Below are positions 42,694 through 51,283 of a DNA stretch of 64,000 nt, piece after piece. Within the stretch, counting starts at the first letter, position 1. Each line of letters begins with the position of its first letter. The notes beneath the pieces are model-generated. The model did no database searches. It worked only from the letters and a program-made list of their open reading frames with translations, and was not told the DNA's origin. A program made the translations under genes and the position numbers. This DNA is from Streptomyces sp. DvalAA-43 (GTDB lineage: Bacteria; Actinomycetota; Actinomycetes; Streptomycetales; Streptomycetaceae), in assembly GCF_900091725.1 (NCBI RefSeq), contig NZ_FMBW01000063.1, positions 1 through 64,000 of the forward strand, in the 5' to 3' direction.

Positions 42694-43494
42694 TCACTTG
42701 CGGGCGACGAACCCCCACTGGTCAACGGGCTCAGTGCTCACCTCACCACTCGCCTCACCCGGATTCGGACGCCACAGGGAGATGGAGCCGAACCCCGGAG
42801 AAACCAGTTCCATCCCATCCGCGCTCGCGAGGATCTCCTCGGGCCGGCGCACCAAATAGGGCGGGGTGTCCCCGGAGGCATACGCCTCCTGTGCGGCCAG
42901 CGTCTCTTCCGTGGCGATCGTGTCGCAGAGAACCAGATGGCTGCCATCGGCCACGCCGGCCATGTATCGGTGCATGAGGTCGATGCCGGCCTGGGGAGCG
43001 ACGTGTCCCAGTGTGGACAGCACCATGACGGCGACCGGCTGTGTCATGTCCAGGGTCTGTGCGGCTTCCTGGAGAACCTGTTCGGCGTCAAGCATGTTCG
43101 CGTGCACGTAGTTCGTCATGCCGTCCGGTGCGCTCGTCAGGAGGGCGCGGGCGTGGGCCAGGACCAGGGGGTCGTTGTCGACGTAGACGATGCGTGCTTT
43201 CGGCTGAATGCTCTGTGCGACCTCGTGGGTGCTGTTCTGGACGGGGAGCCCGGTCCCGATGTCGAGGAACTGAGTGATTCCCGCTTCGCCTGCCAGGTAC
43301 TGGACGGCCCGGGTCTGGAAGGCGCGTGAGGCCAGGGCGAGGTCTCGTGTCTGGGGGTAGCTCGCGATGACCTGGTCTCCCAGGGCCTGGTCCACCGGGT
43401 AGTGGTCCTTGCCTCCGATCCAGTAGTTCCAGACTCGGGCCGAGTGGGGTATGCCGCTTTGGATCCGGGCTTCGAGTTCGGGGCTGTTGTTCAT
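42694..43494 (-). CDS. SAM-dependent methyltransferase, PF04672 (DUF574) type
   Basis: 266 residues from ATG 43494, with AAGG 6 nt upstream. The family N-terminus is clear (HSARVWNYWIGGKDHYPVDQ), followed by the SAM-binding fold: QFLDIGTGLPVQNSTHEVAQ, ARIVYVDNDPLVLAHARALL, then MLDAEQVLQEAAQTL, VAVMVLSTLGHVAPQ and GSHLVLCDTI. Members are abundant in Streptomyces, often next to DUF397 and XRE genes; natural substrates are mostly unknown. The start overlaps the stop of the preceding reading (ATGA), so it was co-translated with an upstream gene now apparently reduced to a fragment. A terminator follows. Confidence 0.92.
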   Translation of the reverse strand: MNNSPELEARIQSGIPHSARVWNYWIGGKDHYPVDQALGDQVIASYPQTRDLALASRAFQTRAVQYLAGEAGITQFLDIGTGLPVQNSTHEVAQSIQPKARIVYVDNDPLVLAHARALLTSAPDGMTNYVHANMLDAEQVLQEAAQTLDMTQPVAVMVLSTLGHVAPQAGIDLMHRYMAGVADGSHLVLCDTIATEETLAAQEAYASGDTPPYLVRRPEEILASADGMELVSPGFGSISLWRPNPGEASGEVSTEPVDQWGFVARK

Positions 43495-43790
43495 GTGCAA
43501 CCTTGTTCCTTGTCATGGGCCTGGTCAGCAAGCTGACCACAGGATTTGCTTGTCGCGCTGATGCGGAAGTTCAGCTCCTGCGTGGCCTGAGGATCGTCTC
43601 GGTCGGCGCGTTCGATGGAGGCGCCGGGGGTGTGCATGTAGCGGATCTGTGTGAACACGGGCAGGCCGGTCCACGTGGCGTTGTCGTAACCGTAGCTGTC
43701 GCGGAAGGCTCTCTGCTCACTCTCTGCGCGGCCGGATCGAACACCTTGATATGTGTTCGCGAGATCGGCTTCGGGCCCTGGGCTTGATCC
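43491..43790 (-). pseudogene. C-terminal fragment, possibly phosphotransferase-like, coupled to the methyltransferase
   Basis: The minus-strand frame ending at TGA 43491-43493 reads EADLANTYQGVRSGRAESEQ, RAFRDSYGYDNATWTGLPVF, TQIRYMHTPGASIERADRDD and DPQATQELNFRISATSKSCG. It resembles the tail of APH/choline-kinase-like phosphotransferases (F-x-x-x-Y-G-[YF]-D-x-x-x-W-x-G-x-P). No start codon with a ribosome site is found, and the catalytic region is absent. The 4-base overlap with the methyltransferase ATG shows former operon coupling. Confidence 0.45.
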
Positions 43791-43870
43791 GCTTTGACGG
43801 ACATTCGAGATCAGGGGTTCAGCCCCGGGAGGATGTCCGTCATGGAGCGCATGAGGAAGCCTCGCCGCTC

Positions 43871-43897
43871 GTTTCAGGCTGCGGCCGAGCCTGAAAC
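43871..43897. terminator. Perfect 10-bp hairpin
   Basis: GTTTCAGGCT (43871-43880) pairs with AGCCTGAAAC (43888-43897) around a 7-nt loop. It lies upstream of the truncated phosphotransferase-like reading and of the divergent protease gene. It could be a terminator left from a deleted gene or a regulator site. Confidence 0.4.
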
Positions 43898-44056
43898 GCT
43901 GATGGGGGGAGGAGCGCAGTCCGGTGGCCGTCCAGCTTCGGCTCGTACCACCAGCCCGGTCCGTCGGGCAGGGCCGGGACCGCCGACCGGCCGTGCCGAC
44001 ACCGCTTTCACACTCCTCTGACCGCTTCCTGACATCGCGTGACTACTGTCCCGCGC

Positions 44057-45166
44057 ATGCGCACACCTCCTCACCGCCCATGCGGTCACCAGGACAGCAC
44101 CCGCAGGGCCCTCCGGCACGCCATCGGCGCCACCGTCGCGGTGTCGGCGGCCGTCGTCGCACTGGTCACGCCGACCGCGGCCGCCAACGCCGCACCGCAC
44201 AGCCCGTCTTCCACCAGCGGCAGCGCGGCGGAACCGGACACCGCCACCACCCACGCCGGCGCCACGACCGCACAAGAGCGCAGCCGGATCAACGCCTACT
44301 GGACCCCCGAGCGGATGAAACTGGCCGGCGCTCTGGTCCCCGAGATCACCCCCGTGCCCGAGGACGACAACACGCCGGACGACCCACGGCCGCTTCCCGT
44401 GAACACGCCGGACTCCGGAGCCGTGTGGACACACCGCGGGGCGGTGGAGAAGAACGTAGGCCGCCTGTTCTTCACCTTCTCCGACGGCTACGACGGCAGT
44501 TGCACCGCGACGGTCGTCACCAGCGCCAACCGCAGTACCGTCATCACGGCAGCACACTGCCTGAGAGGCGTCGGGTCGCCTTCCGCCGACGACACCTGGA
44601 ACCACAACTTCTACTTCGTACCCGGCTATCGCAACGGAACGAAACCGCTCGGCGGCTTCAGCGTCAGGACCATGGCCACTTCTTCCCGCTGGGACGCCGA
44701 TCCGGACACCACGGAGTCGTCGGACGTCGCTGCCGCCGGCTACGACACGGGACTTCTCGTGGCGAACCCCGCTGCCGGGGGGCGTCCGATCGCGGACGTC
44801 ACCGGAAGCCAGAAAATCGGGTTCGGCCAGCCCGTCGAGGACGAGTTCGTCCACGCCTTCGGGTACCCGAACTACGGGCTCAACGACCCCGGGGACAAGT
44901 ACGTCGGATCCCGCATGATCCACTGCGCGGGCACCAGCCATCCCGGTCCCAAGGCCCCCTTGCTGTGGGGTGAGGCCTGCGACATGTCGGCCGGGTCGAG
45001 CGGTGGCCCTCACCTGGCCCACTTCGATACCCGCACCGGCACCGGTACCGTCGTGGGCGTCACCACCACCGACGAGGAACTCGCGGGCGGGCAGAACCCC
45101 ACGCTCTACGCAACGCGCCTCGGTGACAGCGCCCACCGCCTCTACGAATGGGCGCAGTCGCGTTAG
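44057..45166 (+). CDS. Secreted trypsin-like serine protease
   Basis: 369 residues from ATG 44057 (GTG 44039 possible). Signal peptide with hydrophobic core AIGATVAVSAAVVALVTPTA and cleavage near ANA-AP. A Ser/Thr/Ala-rich pro-segment contains INAYWTPERMKLAGAL. The chymotrypsin fold follows, with VITAAHC (His about 165), a likely Asp in AAAGYDTGLL, and the Ser in SAGSSGGPHLA (about 314). Cysteine pairs are placed as in S1 proteases (SCTATV...TAAHC; HCAGTS...EACDMS). The YWTPERM motif is shared with the protease at 55416-57389. Exported, probably matured by pro-segment removal. A strong terminator follows. Confidence 0.9.
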   Translation: MRTPPHRPCGHQDSTRRALRHAIGATVAVSAAVVALVTPTAAANAAPHSPSSTSGSAAEPDTATTHAGATTAQERSRINAYWTPERMKLAGALVPEITPVPEDDNTPDDPRPLPVNTPDSGAVWTHRGAVEKNVGRLFFTFSDGYDGSCTATVVTSANRSTVITAAHCLRGVGSPSADDTWNHNFYFVPGYRNGTKPLGGFSVRTMATSSRWDADPDTTESSDVAAAGYDTGLLVANPAAGGRPIADVTGSQKIGFGQPVEDEFVHAFGYPNYGLNDPGDKYVGSRMIHCAGTSHPGPKAPLLWGEACDMSAGSSGGPHLAHFDTRTGTGTVVGVTTTDEELAGGQNPTLYATRLGDSAHRLYEWAQSR

Positions 45167-45198
45167 GACCCTTCTCTGAAACATGGCCCGGATCCCGC

Positions 45199-45230
45199 CG
45201 CCGGGACCCGCCTGCGGGCGGGTCCCGGCG
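45199..45230 (+). terminator. Terminator of the serine protease gene
   Basis: A perfect 14-bp stem (CGCCGGGACCCGCC / GGCGGGTCCCGGCG) with a 4-nt loop, 32 bp after the stop codon. Very stable; it separates the protease from the next gene. Confidence 0.8.
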
Positions 45231-45335
45231 CGTGCCGGTCGGGAGTCTGTTCGTCCCCGCCGCCGGGCCGACCGCCTGTGCCAGTGCTGTGACCGGGAGG
45301 GTTCGCAGGGGTGAGTGCTGCGGGATGATCGCGTC

Positions 45336-45998
45336 ATGACTGAGATCGTGTTGATGTCGGACCCGGAAATCGCTGCCATACCTGTTGCTGAGTGCGGTGA
45401 ACGTCTTGTGGACGTCCGCCGAGGCGGTTCGCTGTTGGTCGATACGCGCGAGCAGGGCCCGGCAGACGCCTTCGCGTACCTGCGGGAAGGCGTGCTGGAA
45501 CGCCTGGTCAAGGCCCAGGCAATCCTTCCGCGGGGCTTGCGGCTGCTGTTCGTCGAGGGGTACCGGCCTCCTTCTCTTCAGCGGGAGTACTTCGAGGAGT
45601 ACGCCGAACATCTGCGAGCCGCCCACCTCGATTGGTCCACCGATCAGATCCACTCGGCGGCGAGCCGGTACGTGTCACCACCCGACATCGCTCCGCACAG
45701 CGCTGGCGCGGCCGTCGACCTCACCCTGGCCGACGCCGACGGGCACGAACTGGACCTGGGCACACGTATGAACGCGGATCCGGAGGAGAGCGGGGGCGCC
45801 TGCTACACCCATGCCGCCAACATCAGCGAGGAGGCCCGCGCCAACCGGAAGCTGCTGGGCACTGCGCTCACGGCTGTGGGGCTGGTGAACTACCCGACGG
45901 AATGGTGGCACTGGTCGTTCGGGGACCGCTACTGGGCGTTGGTCACGGGAGAGACCGCTGCCCTCTACGGTCCGAAGGAGACTGCCCCGTACAGCTGA
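45336..45998 (+). CDS. M15 peptidase, D-alanyl-D-alanine dipeptidase (VanX/DdpX-like)
   Basis: 220 residues from ATG 45336. Zinc dipeptidase motifs: RLLFVEGYRPPSLQREYFEE, PHSAGAAVDLTLADADG (S-x-G-x-A-x-D with the zinc His and Asp, about residue 118), and EWWHWSFGDRYW (E-x-x-H, about 189) near the C-terminus. No signal peptide, so it is cytosolic like VanX. The family cleaves D-Ala-D-Ala; in actinobacteria it serves cell-wall recycling, and in glycopeptide resistance it needs VanH/VanA partners, which are not here. Function as dipeptidase is well supported; a resistance role is not. Confidence 0.9.
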   Translation: MTEIVLMSDPEIAAIPVAECGERLVDVRRGGSLLVDTREQGPADAFAYLREGVLERLVKAQAILPRGLRLLFVEGYRPPSLQREYFEEYAEHLRAAHLDWSTDQIHSAASRYVSPPDIAPHSAGAAVDLTLADADGHELDLGTRMNADPEESGGACYTHAANISEEARANRKLLGTALTAVGLVNYPTEWWHWSFGDRYWALVTGETAALYGPKETAPYS

Positions 45999-46226
45999 CC
46001 GACCCGACCTTGCCGGACTGATCGGCCGTACGACGGCGGGGCACCCCCAGCGGTCGGCTCGGACGTCACCGCACGTCCAACCGTCACGACCACCAACCCG
46101 GCGAGCGTTCCCGGGCACAGCACTTCGATGGCCGAGTCCGTACTCTGCACCGTGGTTCAGAGAGAGGACACCAGGGCCCATCCACAGGTCTGTCGGCCGT
46201 TACCCATGACGTGCACAATCGGCCAT

Positions 46227-47309
46227 ATGACGATGACCGCGGGCGCGCCGCCCACGCACAACAGGCCTGTCGGCCTCGCTCTGGGGTTCCTGACGGGCGG
46301 GGTGATCGGGGCGTCGCTGACCGCCTTCATCGGTGGCTGTGTCGTCGAGAGGGCGCCGCTGATCCTCACGGGGCTGGTCCTGCCCGCGGTCTACGGGCTT
46401 CTCTTCTTCCTCGCCACACTGCCGCGCCGTGCCCGGGAAGCGGCCGTCGTGCCGCGCACGGCGCTCGCGGTGATCGAGAGCCTGGAGGCCATCGGGGGTG
46501 AGACCAGCGACGTGCCGGTGCGGTTCGATCTGTCGGTGGTGCCGGACGAGGCGCCCGCGTTCCGTGTCGAGATACAGCAGGACGTCAATCTTGTCGAGCT
46601 GCCCGACTACCGGCCGCGCGGGGTCCTGGTGGTGGAGTATCCGCCGGACCGGCCGTGGAAGGCGCGGATCGTGAAGCGTCCGACGCCGCAGTGGGAGGAG
46701 CGGGCGGCCGTGGCCCAGGTGGACTCGGTGCCCGGTCCGGCCATGAAGAGCGAGACCTCGGAGGGCTGTTTCGGCGCCCTTCTCACTCTCCTCGGGCTGG
46801 TGCTCGGCGCGGCCGCCGTACTCCTGCTGTTCCGTGCCGACCTGTTCGACTCCCACGAGGCCGACAGCGGCATCCCCAAGCCGTCCGTCTCCTCCTCGTC
46901 GTCCACGACCACTGTGACGTCGGCGACGGGCACGGTCACCCTGGGGCCTGGCCAGTCGATGCTCGACAAGGGCGAACTACGCAAGGCCGTGGAGTCGTTG
47001 ACGCGGGACGCGGACCGGCGTCAGGCGCTCACCGTCGTCGTACAGGACCACCTGCTGACGGTCGTCTTCTCCCCCACCGGCGTGAAGAGCGCCGCGTTCG
47101 ACCCGCGGTCCCTGCCCTACGACCGCGTCCCCGGCCTGGTCGAGGAGGCCAGGACCGCCCTCGGCGTCGGGTCCCCGCGGAGCTGGCAGCTCACCGTCGA
47201 CGGCGTCACCGGCTCGCTCACGCTCAGGGTGGTGGTCACCGGCGGCGAGGGCACGGGAACGCTGGAGGCGGACGAGCGGGGCAAAGTGCTGCGGCGTAGC
47301 GGCAATTGA
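46227..47309 (+). CDS. Membrane protein with variable-length linker (360 aa)
   Basis: Start uncertain: in-frame ATGs at 46128, 46206, 46227 and 46233, none with a clear ribosome site; 46227 gives the most natural N-terminus. Two membrane helices near the start (LGFLTGGVIGASLTAFIGGC, LILTGLVLPAVYGLLFFLAT), a soluble beta-rich domain (VPVRFDLSVVPDEAPAFRVE; VLVVEYPPDRPWKARIV), a third helix (FGALLTLLGLVLGAAAVLLL), a Ser/Thr linker, and an extracellular C-terminal domain (ALTVVVQDHLLTVVFSPTGV). It is followed 24 bp later by a DUF3592-like gene, so the pair is probably an operon. No named family recognised. Confidence 0.75.
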   Translation: MTMTAGAPPTHNRPVGLALGFLTGGVIGASLTAFIGGCVVERAPLILTGLVLPAVYGLLFFLATLPRRAREAAVVPRTALAVIESLEAIGGETSDVPVRFDLSVVPDEAPAFRVEIQQDVNLVELPDYRPRGVLVVEYPPDRPWKARIVKRPTPQWEERAAVAQVDSVPGPAMKSETSEGCFGALLTLLGLVLGAAAVLLLFRADLFDSHEADSGIPKPSVSSSSSTTTVTSATGTVTLGPGQSMLDKGELRKAVESLTRDADRRQALTVVVQDHLLTVVFSPTGVKSAAFDPRSLPYDRVPGLVEEARTALGVGSPRSWQLTVDGVTGSLTLRVVVTGGEGTGTLEADERGKVLRRSGN

Positions 47310-47333
47310 CCGGATCGGCAGGAGGAGGGGCAC

Positions 47334-48197
47334 ATGGGGTGGGACGAGTCTCTGGTGCTGTGGTGTGCGGTGTGGGGAGTGGTGGCGCTGGTCGGGTACG
47401 GCATGTCGCTGGCCGGAGTGACCAAGGCGCAGCGGACGGTCCGGCTCACCGGGCGGATCGAGCGGGTGCGGGAGCCCCGGCACGGCGGGTCCCGGAAGGG
47501 CGGGATATCGGTGGTCGTCTCCTACAGCGACCCGGTCTCCGGGCAGGAGGTCACCGTGACGAACGACGGTGAGCGGGGCGATACGATCATCAGCTGTGCG
47601 TGGGAGGGCCGGGAGATCGGGGTCAGCCACCCGCGAGGCAGACCGCACGCCTACCGGTTCTCCAACACACCGGAGGAGCCCAGTCGTGGGCTGGGCTGGC
47701 CGAGTTTCGCGGTCTTCCTGGTCTACGTCGGGCTGGTGGTCCTCGCGGCGGTCGACCGAGGGTGGCCGTGGGCGCTGATCGGCTTCGGCGGGCCGTGGGC
47801 GGTCTCCGGCGCCGTTCATCTGCCCGGGGCAGTACGCGCCAGGAACCGGCGCATCGAGCGACTGGCCGCGATGGACAGCGCGCGGGGACGGGTCGTCGCG
47901 GTCCTGAAGGACGTCAGCGTCGACGACGACGGCCACACCTCGACCACCATCACCCCGGTCGTGTCGTTCACCACCCGTGAGGGCACGGCCGTCACGGCCT
48001 ACTGCACGGCGAACCTGCCGCACCCCGCCGGCGCGTACGGCCGTGACGTCACGGTTCACTACACGTCCGCCGACCCGGCCGAGTTCACGCTGGACCGTGC
48101 GGCCGAACACCGCTCGGAGAAGCGGCAGATGACGTTCCACGTCCTGGCGATCGTCGTGCTCGTGGCGACGGCCGTGGCCGGAGCGGTGATGCTCTGA
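47334..48197 (+). CDS. DUF3592-like membrane protein (287 aa)
   Basis: Starts at ATG 47334 with GGAGGAGG seven bases upstream. An N-terminal helix (LVLWCAVWGVVALVGYGMSL), a small beta domain (TGRIERVREPRHGG; VVVSYSDPVSGQEVTVTNDG), two central helices (PSFAVFLVYVGLVVLAAVDR, ALIGFGGPWAVSGAVHLPGA), a second beta domain (STTITPVVSFTTREGTAVTA; VTVHYTSADPAEFTL), and a last helix (MTFHVLAIVVLVATAVAGAV). The two repeated beta domains with a V-x-Y-x-x-x-x-P element resemble DUF3592. It is the second gene of a pair with 46227-47309. Role unknown. Confidence 0.8.
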   Translation: MGWDESLVLWCAVWGVVALVGYGMSLAGVTKAQRTVRLTGRIERVREPRHGGSRKGGISVVVSYSDPVSGQEVTVTNDGERGDTIISCAWEGREIGVSHPRGRPHAYRFSNTPEEPSRGLGWPSFAVFLVYVGLVVLAAVDRGWPWALIGFGGPWAVSGAVHLPGAVRARNRRIERLAAMDSARGRVVAVLKDVSVDDDGHTSTTITPVVSFTTREGTAVTAYCTANLPHPAGAYGRDVTVHYTSADPAEFTLDRAAEHRSEKRQMTFHVLAIVVLVATAVAGAVML

Positions 48198-48199
48198 GG

Positions 48200-48363
48200 C
48201 CCAGGAGAGGTTCTCTGGTGACGCCCAAGAGGGACGGGCGAGCAGTTCGGCGAGGCGGGTTCTGGGCCATGCGATGACCCGCATGTCGCCCTCGGCCAGG
48301 GCGTCGAGGACTTCGGCGAACAGCAGGGCGTACGGCTGACCGTTCGGCGTCGGGGCGTCGGCG
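48200..48363 (-). pseudogene. Coding fragment between the ankyrin gene and the DUF3592-like gene
   Basis: A minus-strand frame reads PNGQPYALLFAEVLDALAEG, DMRVIAWPRTRLAELLARPS then WASPENLS, protein-like and lacking a clear start. It may be the end of a small gene whose tail overlaps the convergent neighbour, or a remnant. Confidence 0.3.
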
Positions 48364-49725
48364 TCATTCGGCGGTGGAGTGGTCCTCTCGGTCCCACTTC
48401 CACCTCCAGAACGCGGAGAGACGGTGGTCGTGCTCGAAGCCGGGGCGGGAGAGCGGGCCCACTCGTTCGATCGCCTCCCCGGTGCGCGGGTGGTCCCGTC
48501 GCAGGAGACCGTAGGCGGCGTTGAGCCGTGTCCTGAAGTCGTCCTCGTCGAGCAGATCCACAAGGGCGTCGGCGACCGCCGCGGTACGGTCCGTGCTGTC
48601 CGCGACGGCCTCCGCGGTACGGGCCCGCACATCGGCCACCGGATCCCGGAGCAGCCCGACGATGACGTCCGTGAAGTCGGGGCTGCCGTCGTGGGCCTCG
48701 ATCAGTGCCCGGCCGGCTTCGGCACGCACTCCCCCGTCCTCGTCCCCGGCGAGCGACAACAGGGCGGCGCGAGCTGCCGCGCCGAGGGGAGGGGGCGGGG
48801 TATTCGGGCTGCGCAGGAGGTCGGGGACCTTGGTACGGACACGCGCGTCCGGGTGGTCGGCGTACCGCAGTCCCGCGGCCTTCGACTTCCGGTGTTCCGT
48901 CTCGCCCAGGGCGTGGAGCACCTCGGCGAGGACGCCGGGGTCGTCCTCCCCCTCTGTCGCCCAGGCGACGAGCAGTTCCGCCGTCTCCTTCTCGTAGGAG
49001 TTCCGCCAGCTCGACGGTGACAGGAGGTACGAGTGGAGGACGTCGAGGACGAACCGGCGGTGCTCCGGATCCGGGTCGTGGCGGTACGCCGTGACGGCCG
49101 ACCACGTCTCCTTGCTGCGGCGTTCACTGAGGACCCACCGGGCGGACGACCAGTCGACGTGGTCCGGGTCGCGCCGTGCCACGGCCCTGACCACCAGCTC
49201 GTCCACGGGCGTCAGAACGCGGAAGGCCCATTCCAGGTCTGTGAGGATCGCGCCGTGCCCGCCGCGGACCGTCAGGCCACCGAGCGTCAGCTGCGACACA
49301 TGGTTGTACTCGTCGTCCATCACCAGAGACCGACGCACGGGGCCGGACCCACCCGCCCTGCCGCGGAGTTCGTCCTCCGCGCTCCGCTCGTACCAGCGCC
49401 GGGCCAGGGCGAGCAGTTGTTCCCTTCCGGCCTCCGAGAGGCGCAGCCGGGGCTCCCGGCCCAGCACGGCTTCCACCACCGCTGGAGAGCCGCCGTCGAT
49501 GGCCCGTATCAGCGGAGTCGTTCCGTCCGGCAGCTTCCGGTCCGGATCCGCGCCACCCTCGACAAGTGCCTCCGCGACGGCAACGTCATAGGCGGCGACC
49601 GCCAGGCACAGCACCGGCAGGCCGTCGTCCGTGACCGTGTCGGGGACCGCTCCGCCCTCCAGCAACGCGGTCACGGCATCCGCGTCCCCTCGCCGGACCG
49701 CCGCTACGAGCTGTGTATCGTCCAT
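48364..49725 (-). CDS. Ankyrin and HEAT repeat protein (453 aa)
   Basis: Starts at ATG 49725 (MDDTQLVAAVRRGDADAVTA) with GGAAC/GAGG upstream. The first 110 residues are about three ankyrin repeats (ALLEGGAVPDTVTDDGLPVL, LVEGGADPDRKLPDGTTPLI). A helical middle follows. Residues about 240-440 form HEAT-like alpha repeats (LVAWATEGEDDPGVLAEVLH, ALGETEHRKSKAAGLRYADH, ALLSLAGDEDGGVRAEAGRA, AVADSTDRTAAVADALVDLL, DEDDFRTRLNAAYGLLRRDH). No catalytic motif is seen, so it is probably a protein-binding scaffold in the cytosol. A coding-like fragment (ALLFAEVLDALAEGDMRVIA) continues beyond its stop toward 48200 in another frame. Confidence 0.88.
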   Translation of the reverse strand: MDDTQLVAAVRRGDADAVTALLEGGAVPDTVTDDGLPVLCLAVAAYDVAVAEALVEGGADPDRKLPDGTTPLIRAIDGGSPAVVEAVLGREPRLRLSEAGREQLLALARRWYERSAEDELRGRAGGSGPVRRSLVMDDEYNHVSQLTLGGLTVRGGHGAILTDLEWAFRVLTPVDELVVRAVARRDPDHVDWSSARWVLSERRSKETWSAVTAYRHDPDPEHRRFVLDVLHSYLLSPSSWRNSYEKETAELLVAWATEGEDDPGVLAEVLHALGETEHRKSKAAGLRYADHPDARVRTKVPDLLRSPNTPPPPLGAAARAALLSLAGDEDGGVRAEAGRALIEAHDGSPDFTDVIVGLLRDPVADVRARTAEAVADSTDRTAAVADALVDLLDEDDFRTRLNAAYGLLRRDHPRTGEAIERVGPLSRPGFEHDHRLSAFWRWKWDREDHSTAE

Positions 49726-50240
49726 GTTCCGTTGAGCCCTCGTCTCGGAATGAATCGTCGGCCGGTGGGCCCGACCCAGGTGACGGTAGTCGGCGGGGCG
49801 ACGCCGAGGCCCGTCCATGAGGTCGCCGTCGGACGAGGGCCCGAAGTCCGGGCCGTCACGAGGAACCACGCCTAGCACCTCATGAGCGCTCCACCAACTT
49901 GGCGAGAACCGCCAAGTGGAGGGCTCAGTCACACTCGGTTCGGCGCTGGTGCGCGACCTGCCGGTGGGCCGCGAGGGCGCGCGGGGCAGTCGGCCGAGGC
50001 GTTCTCCCGGGTGCCGACCGGCCCGGCGGAGGCAGCCGAACGGCACCGCTCGACGCGCTCGGCCTCCGGGAAGACTCCGCCCGGACCCTGGCCGACGAAC
50101 TCCGCACGCGGATCGGCGAACTACGGGGTCTGCTGTGGGAGGTCGAGACCCACCTCGAACGCCTCGTGATCACCAGGAGGACCGTCACCGCCCTCGCCGA
50201 TCACGGAGGACATCCGGATCCGCGTGCGTCGCGTCGCGGC
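49726..50240. other. Intergenic region with a plus-strand coding remnant
   Basis: A piece at about 50045-50205 reads LDALGLREDSARTLADELRT, IGELRGLLWEVETHLERLVI and TRRTVTALADHG, a convincing helical segment, but the frame before and after is not protein-like. It is probably the remnant of an N-terminal helical domain from a lost gene. Otherwise nothing clear. Confidence 0.4.
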
Positions 50241-50483
50241 TCAGCTCCCCCTCGGCACCTCGATGTCGTAGACCAGCGCATACACGATGTCCCGGGCCTG
50301 GCGTAGGTCGTAGCCCGTCGTGTCCACGATCACCTTGAGCGCCCGGAGGGTGTCGCCACCCAGCATGAACATCCGCGCGTCGGTCTGCGCCTCGGCCGGA
50401 ACCGGCAGGACACGGGCTCGCCGTGGATCCACGCTCCGCGGGATCCTCGGCAGCCCGCCCTCCTTTTTTCTGCCCCCGAACAC
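50241..50483 (-). CDS. Small protein with a ribosomal L7/L12-C-terminal-like segment (80 aa)
   Basis: Read from GTG 50483 (MFGGRKKEGGLPRIPRSVDP). The basic N-terminal half is followed by FMLGGDTLRALKVIVDTTGY then DLRQARDIVYALVYDIEVPR, which resembles the helix-turn of the L7/L12 C-terminal fold (K-x-x-x-x-T-G-x-x-L-x-x-A-R/K-D-x-V). Similar short proteins occur scattered in Streptomyces. The start is uncertain; a longer frame exists from 50496. Cytosolic, function unknown. Confidence 0.55.
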   Translation of the reverse strand: MFGGRKKEGGLPRIPRSVDPRRARVLPVPAEAQTDARMFMLGGDTLRALKVIVDTTGYDLRQARDIVYALVYDIEVPRGS

Positions 50484-50519
50484 CTTCAGTCCCCAACCCC
50501 TCGCCCGTACGACCAGTTC

Positions 50520-51041
50520 GTGGAGCGCATCTTATGCGGACGGGTGCTCCGGCAGATTCGGACGGCGGTGCAAGGGGGTCCGGAATCGGATGAGCCTCTG
50601 ATCTGCCCCACGGATCCGGTCGAACTGGATACGTTTTCGTCTGGAGAGCACCGACAAGTCGTTCTGGTGCGGTGTGCTGTTGGGCGGCTGATGACGAGGC
50701 GGCGCGACCCGCGTGTCTGCCACTTCGCCCACGTTCCCGATCCTGACGGGGTGCGGCCTCAGTGCGGGCAACGGGCCCGTGGTGTCAGCAGCGCGGACCA
50801 CCTGTATGCGAAGACCGCCACCCGGGCCCGGCTGACCGCCGGGGTCACACCCCTGCGGCACCACTTCGTCGACCGGGACAACGCTCCGATCGGGTCCGTC
50901 GTGGACATCGAGCTCGACGGCCGCGATCTGCGTGTTCACATGAACTGTCAGGTGCCGCCCGACCGGGATGGGCAGGACACCGGAGAACTCGTCCTGGGTG
51001 ATCAACGAAGTTGCGGTGGAGGAGATCGCTCCCCCACCTGA
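50520..51041 (+). pseudogene. Fragment of a CoiA-like competence/nuclease protein
   Basis: The reading contains PRVCHFAHVPDPDGVRPQCG, then SSADHLYAKTATRARLTAGV, HHFVDRDNAPIGSVVDIELD and GRDLRVHMNCQVPPDRDGQD. The C-H-F-A-H element, the S-x-x-H-x-Y-x-K-x-x-x-x-x-W/R-L stretch and the GSVVDIELDGR strand match the N-terminal half of actinobacterial CoiA-like proteins. Those are several hundred residues long; this stops at 51041 with a GGDRSPT tail. It could be a short paralogue, but a truncated gene is more likely. Confidence 0.45.
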
Positions 51042-51131
51042 CGGCGGACTCTGCCCTCAAGGCAGCGCTCCGAACGTCGGTCCCGAGGCCACCCCGATCA
51101 GCAAGATGGCGCCCATACCGGAGGAGCCGTC

Positions 51132-51283
51132 ATGCGCAAGGCCACCACCGCCACCGCGCCGTTCACTCCGATGCACCCGAACGATGTCTCCGACGCGTTC
51201 GCCTGCATCCGGGCCGTGCAGGCCCACGAGGTCGACACCATCTGTGCGGCCGTCGAGGAGATCGGACCGCAGCTGCGTCAGGT
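51132..51283 (+). pseudogene. Possible gene start truncated at the ScbR-like gene
   Basis: ATG 51132 follows GGAGGA at good spacing and opens MRKATTATAPFTPMHPNDVS then DAFACIRAVQAHEVDTICAA with VEEIGPQLRQ. After about 50 codons it runs into the 3' end of the convergent regulator gene, where it is not coding. Family not recognised. Confidence 0.35.

Noticed and set aside
45315-45335. Longer start for the D-Ala-D-Ala dipeptidase (MLRDDRV)
   Set aside because: No ribosome site at this start; ATG 45336 gives the usual family N-terminus.
45336-45998. Vancomycin resistance locus
   Set aside because: Only a VanX-like dipeptidase is present; no VanH or VanA homologue and no VanRS pair nearby.
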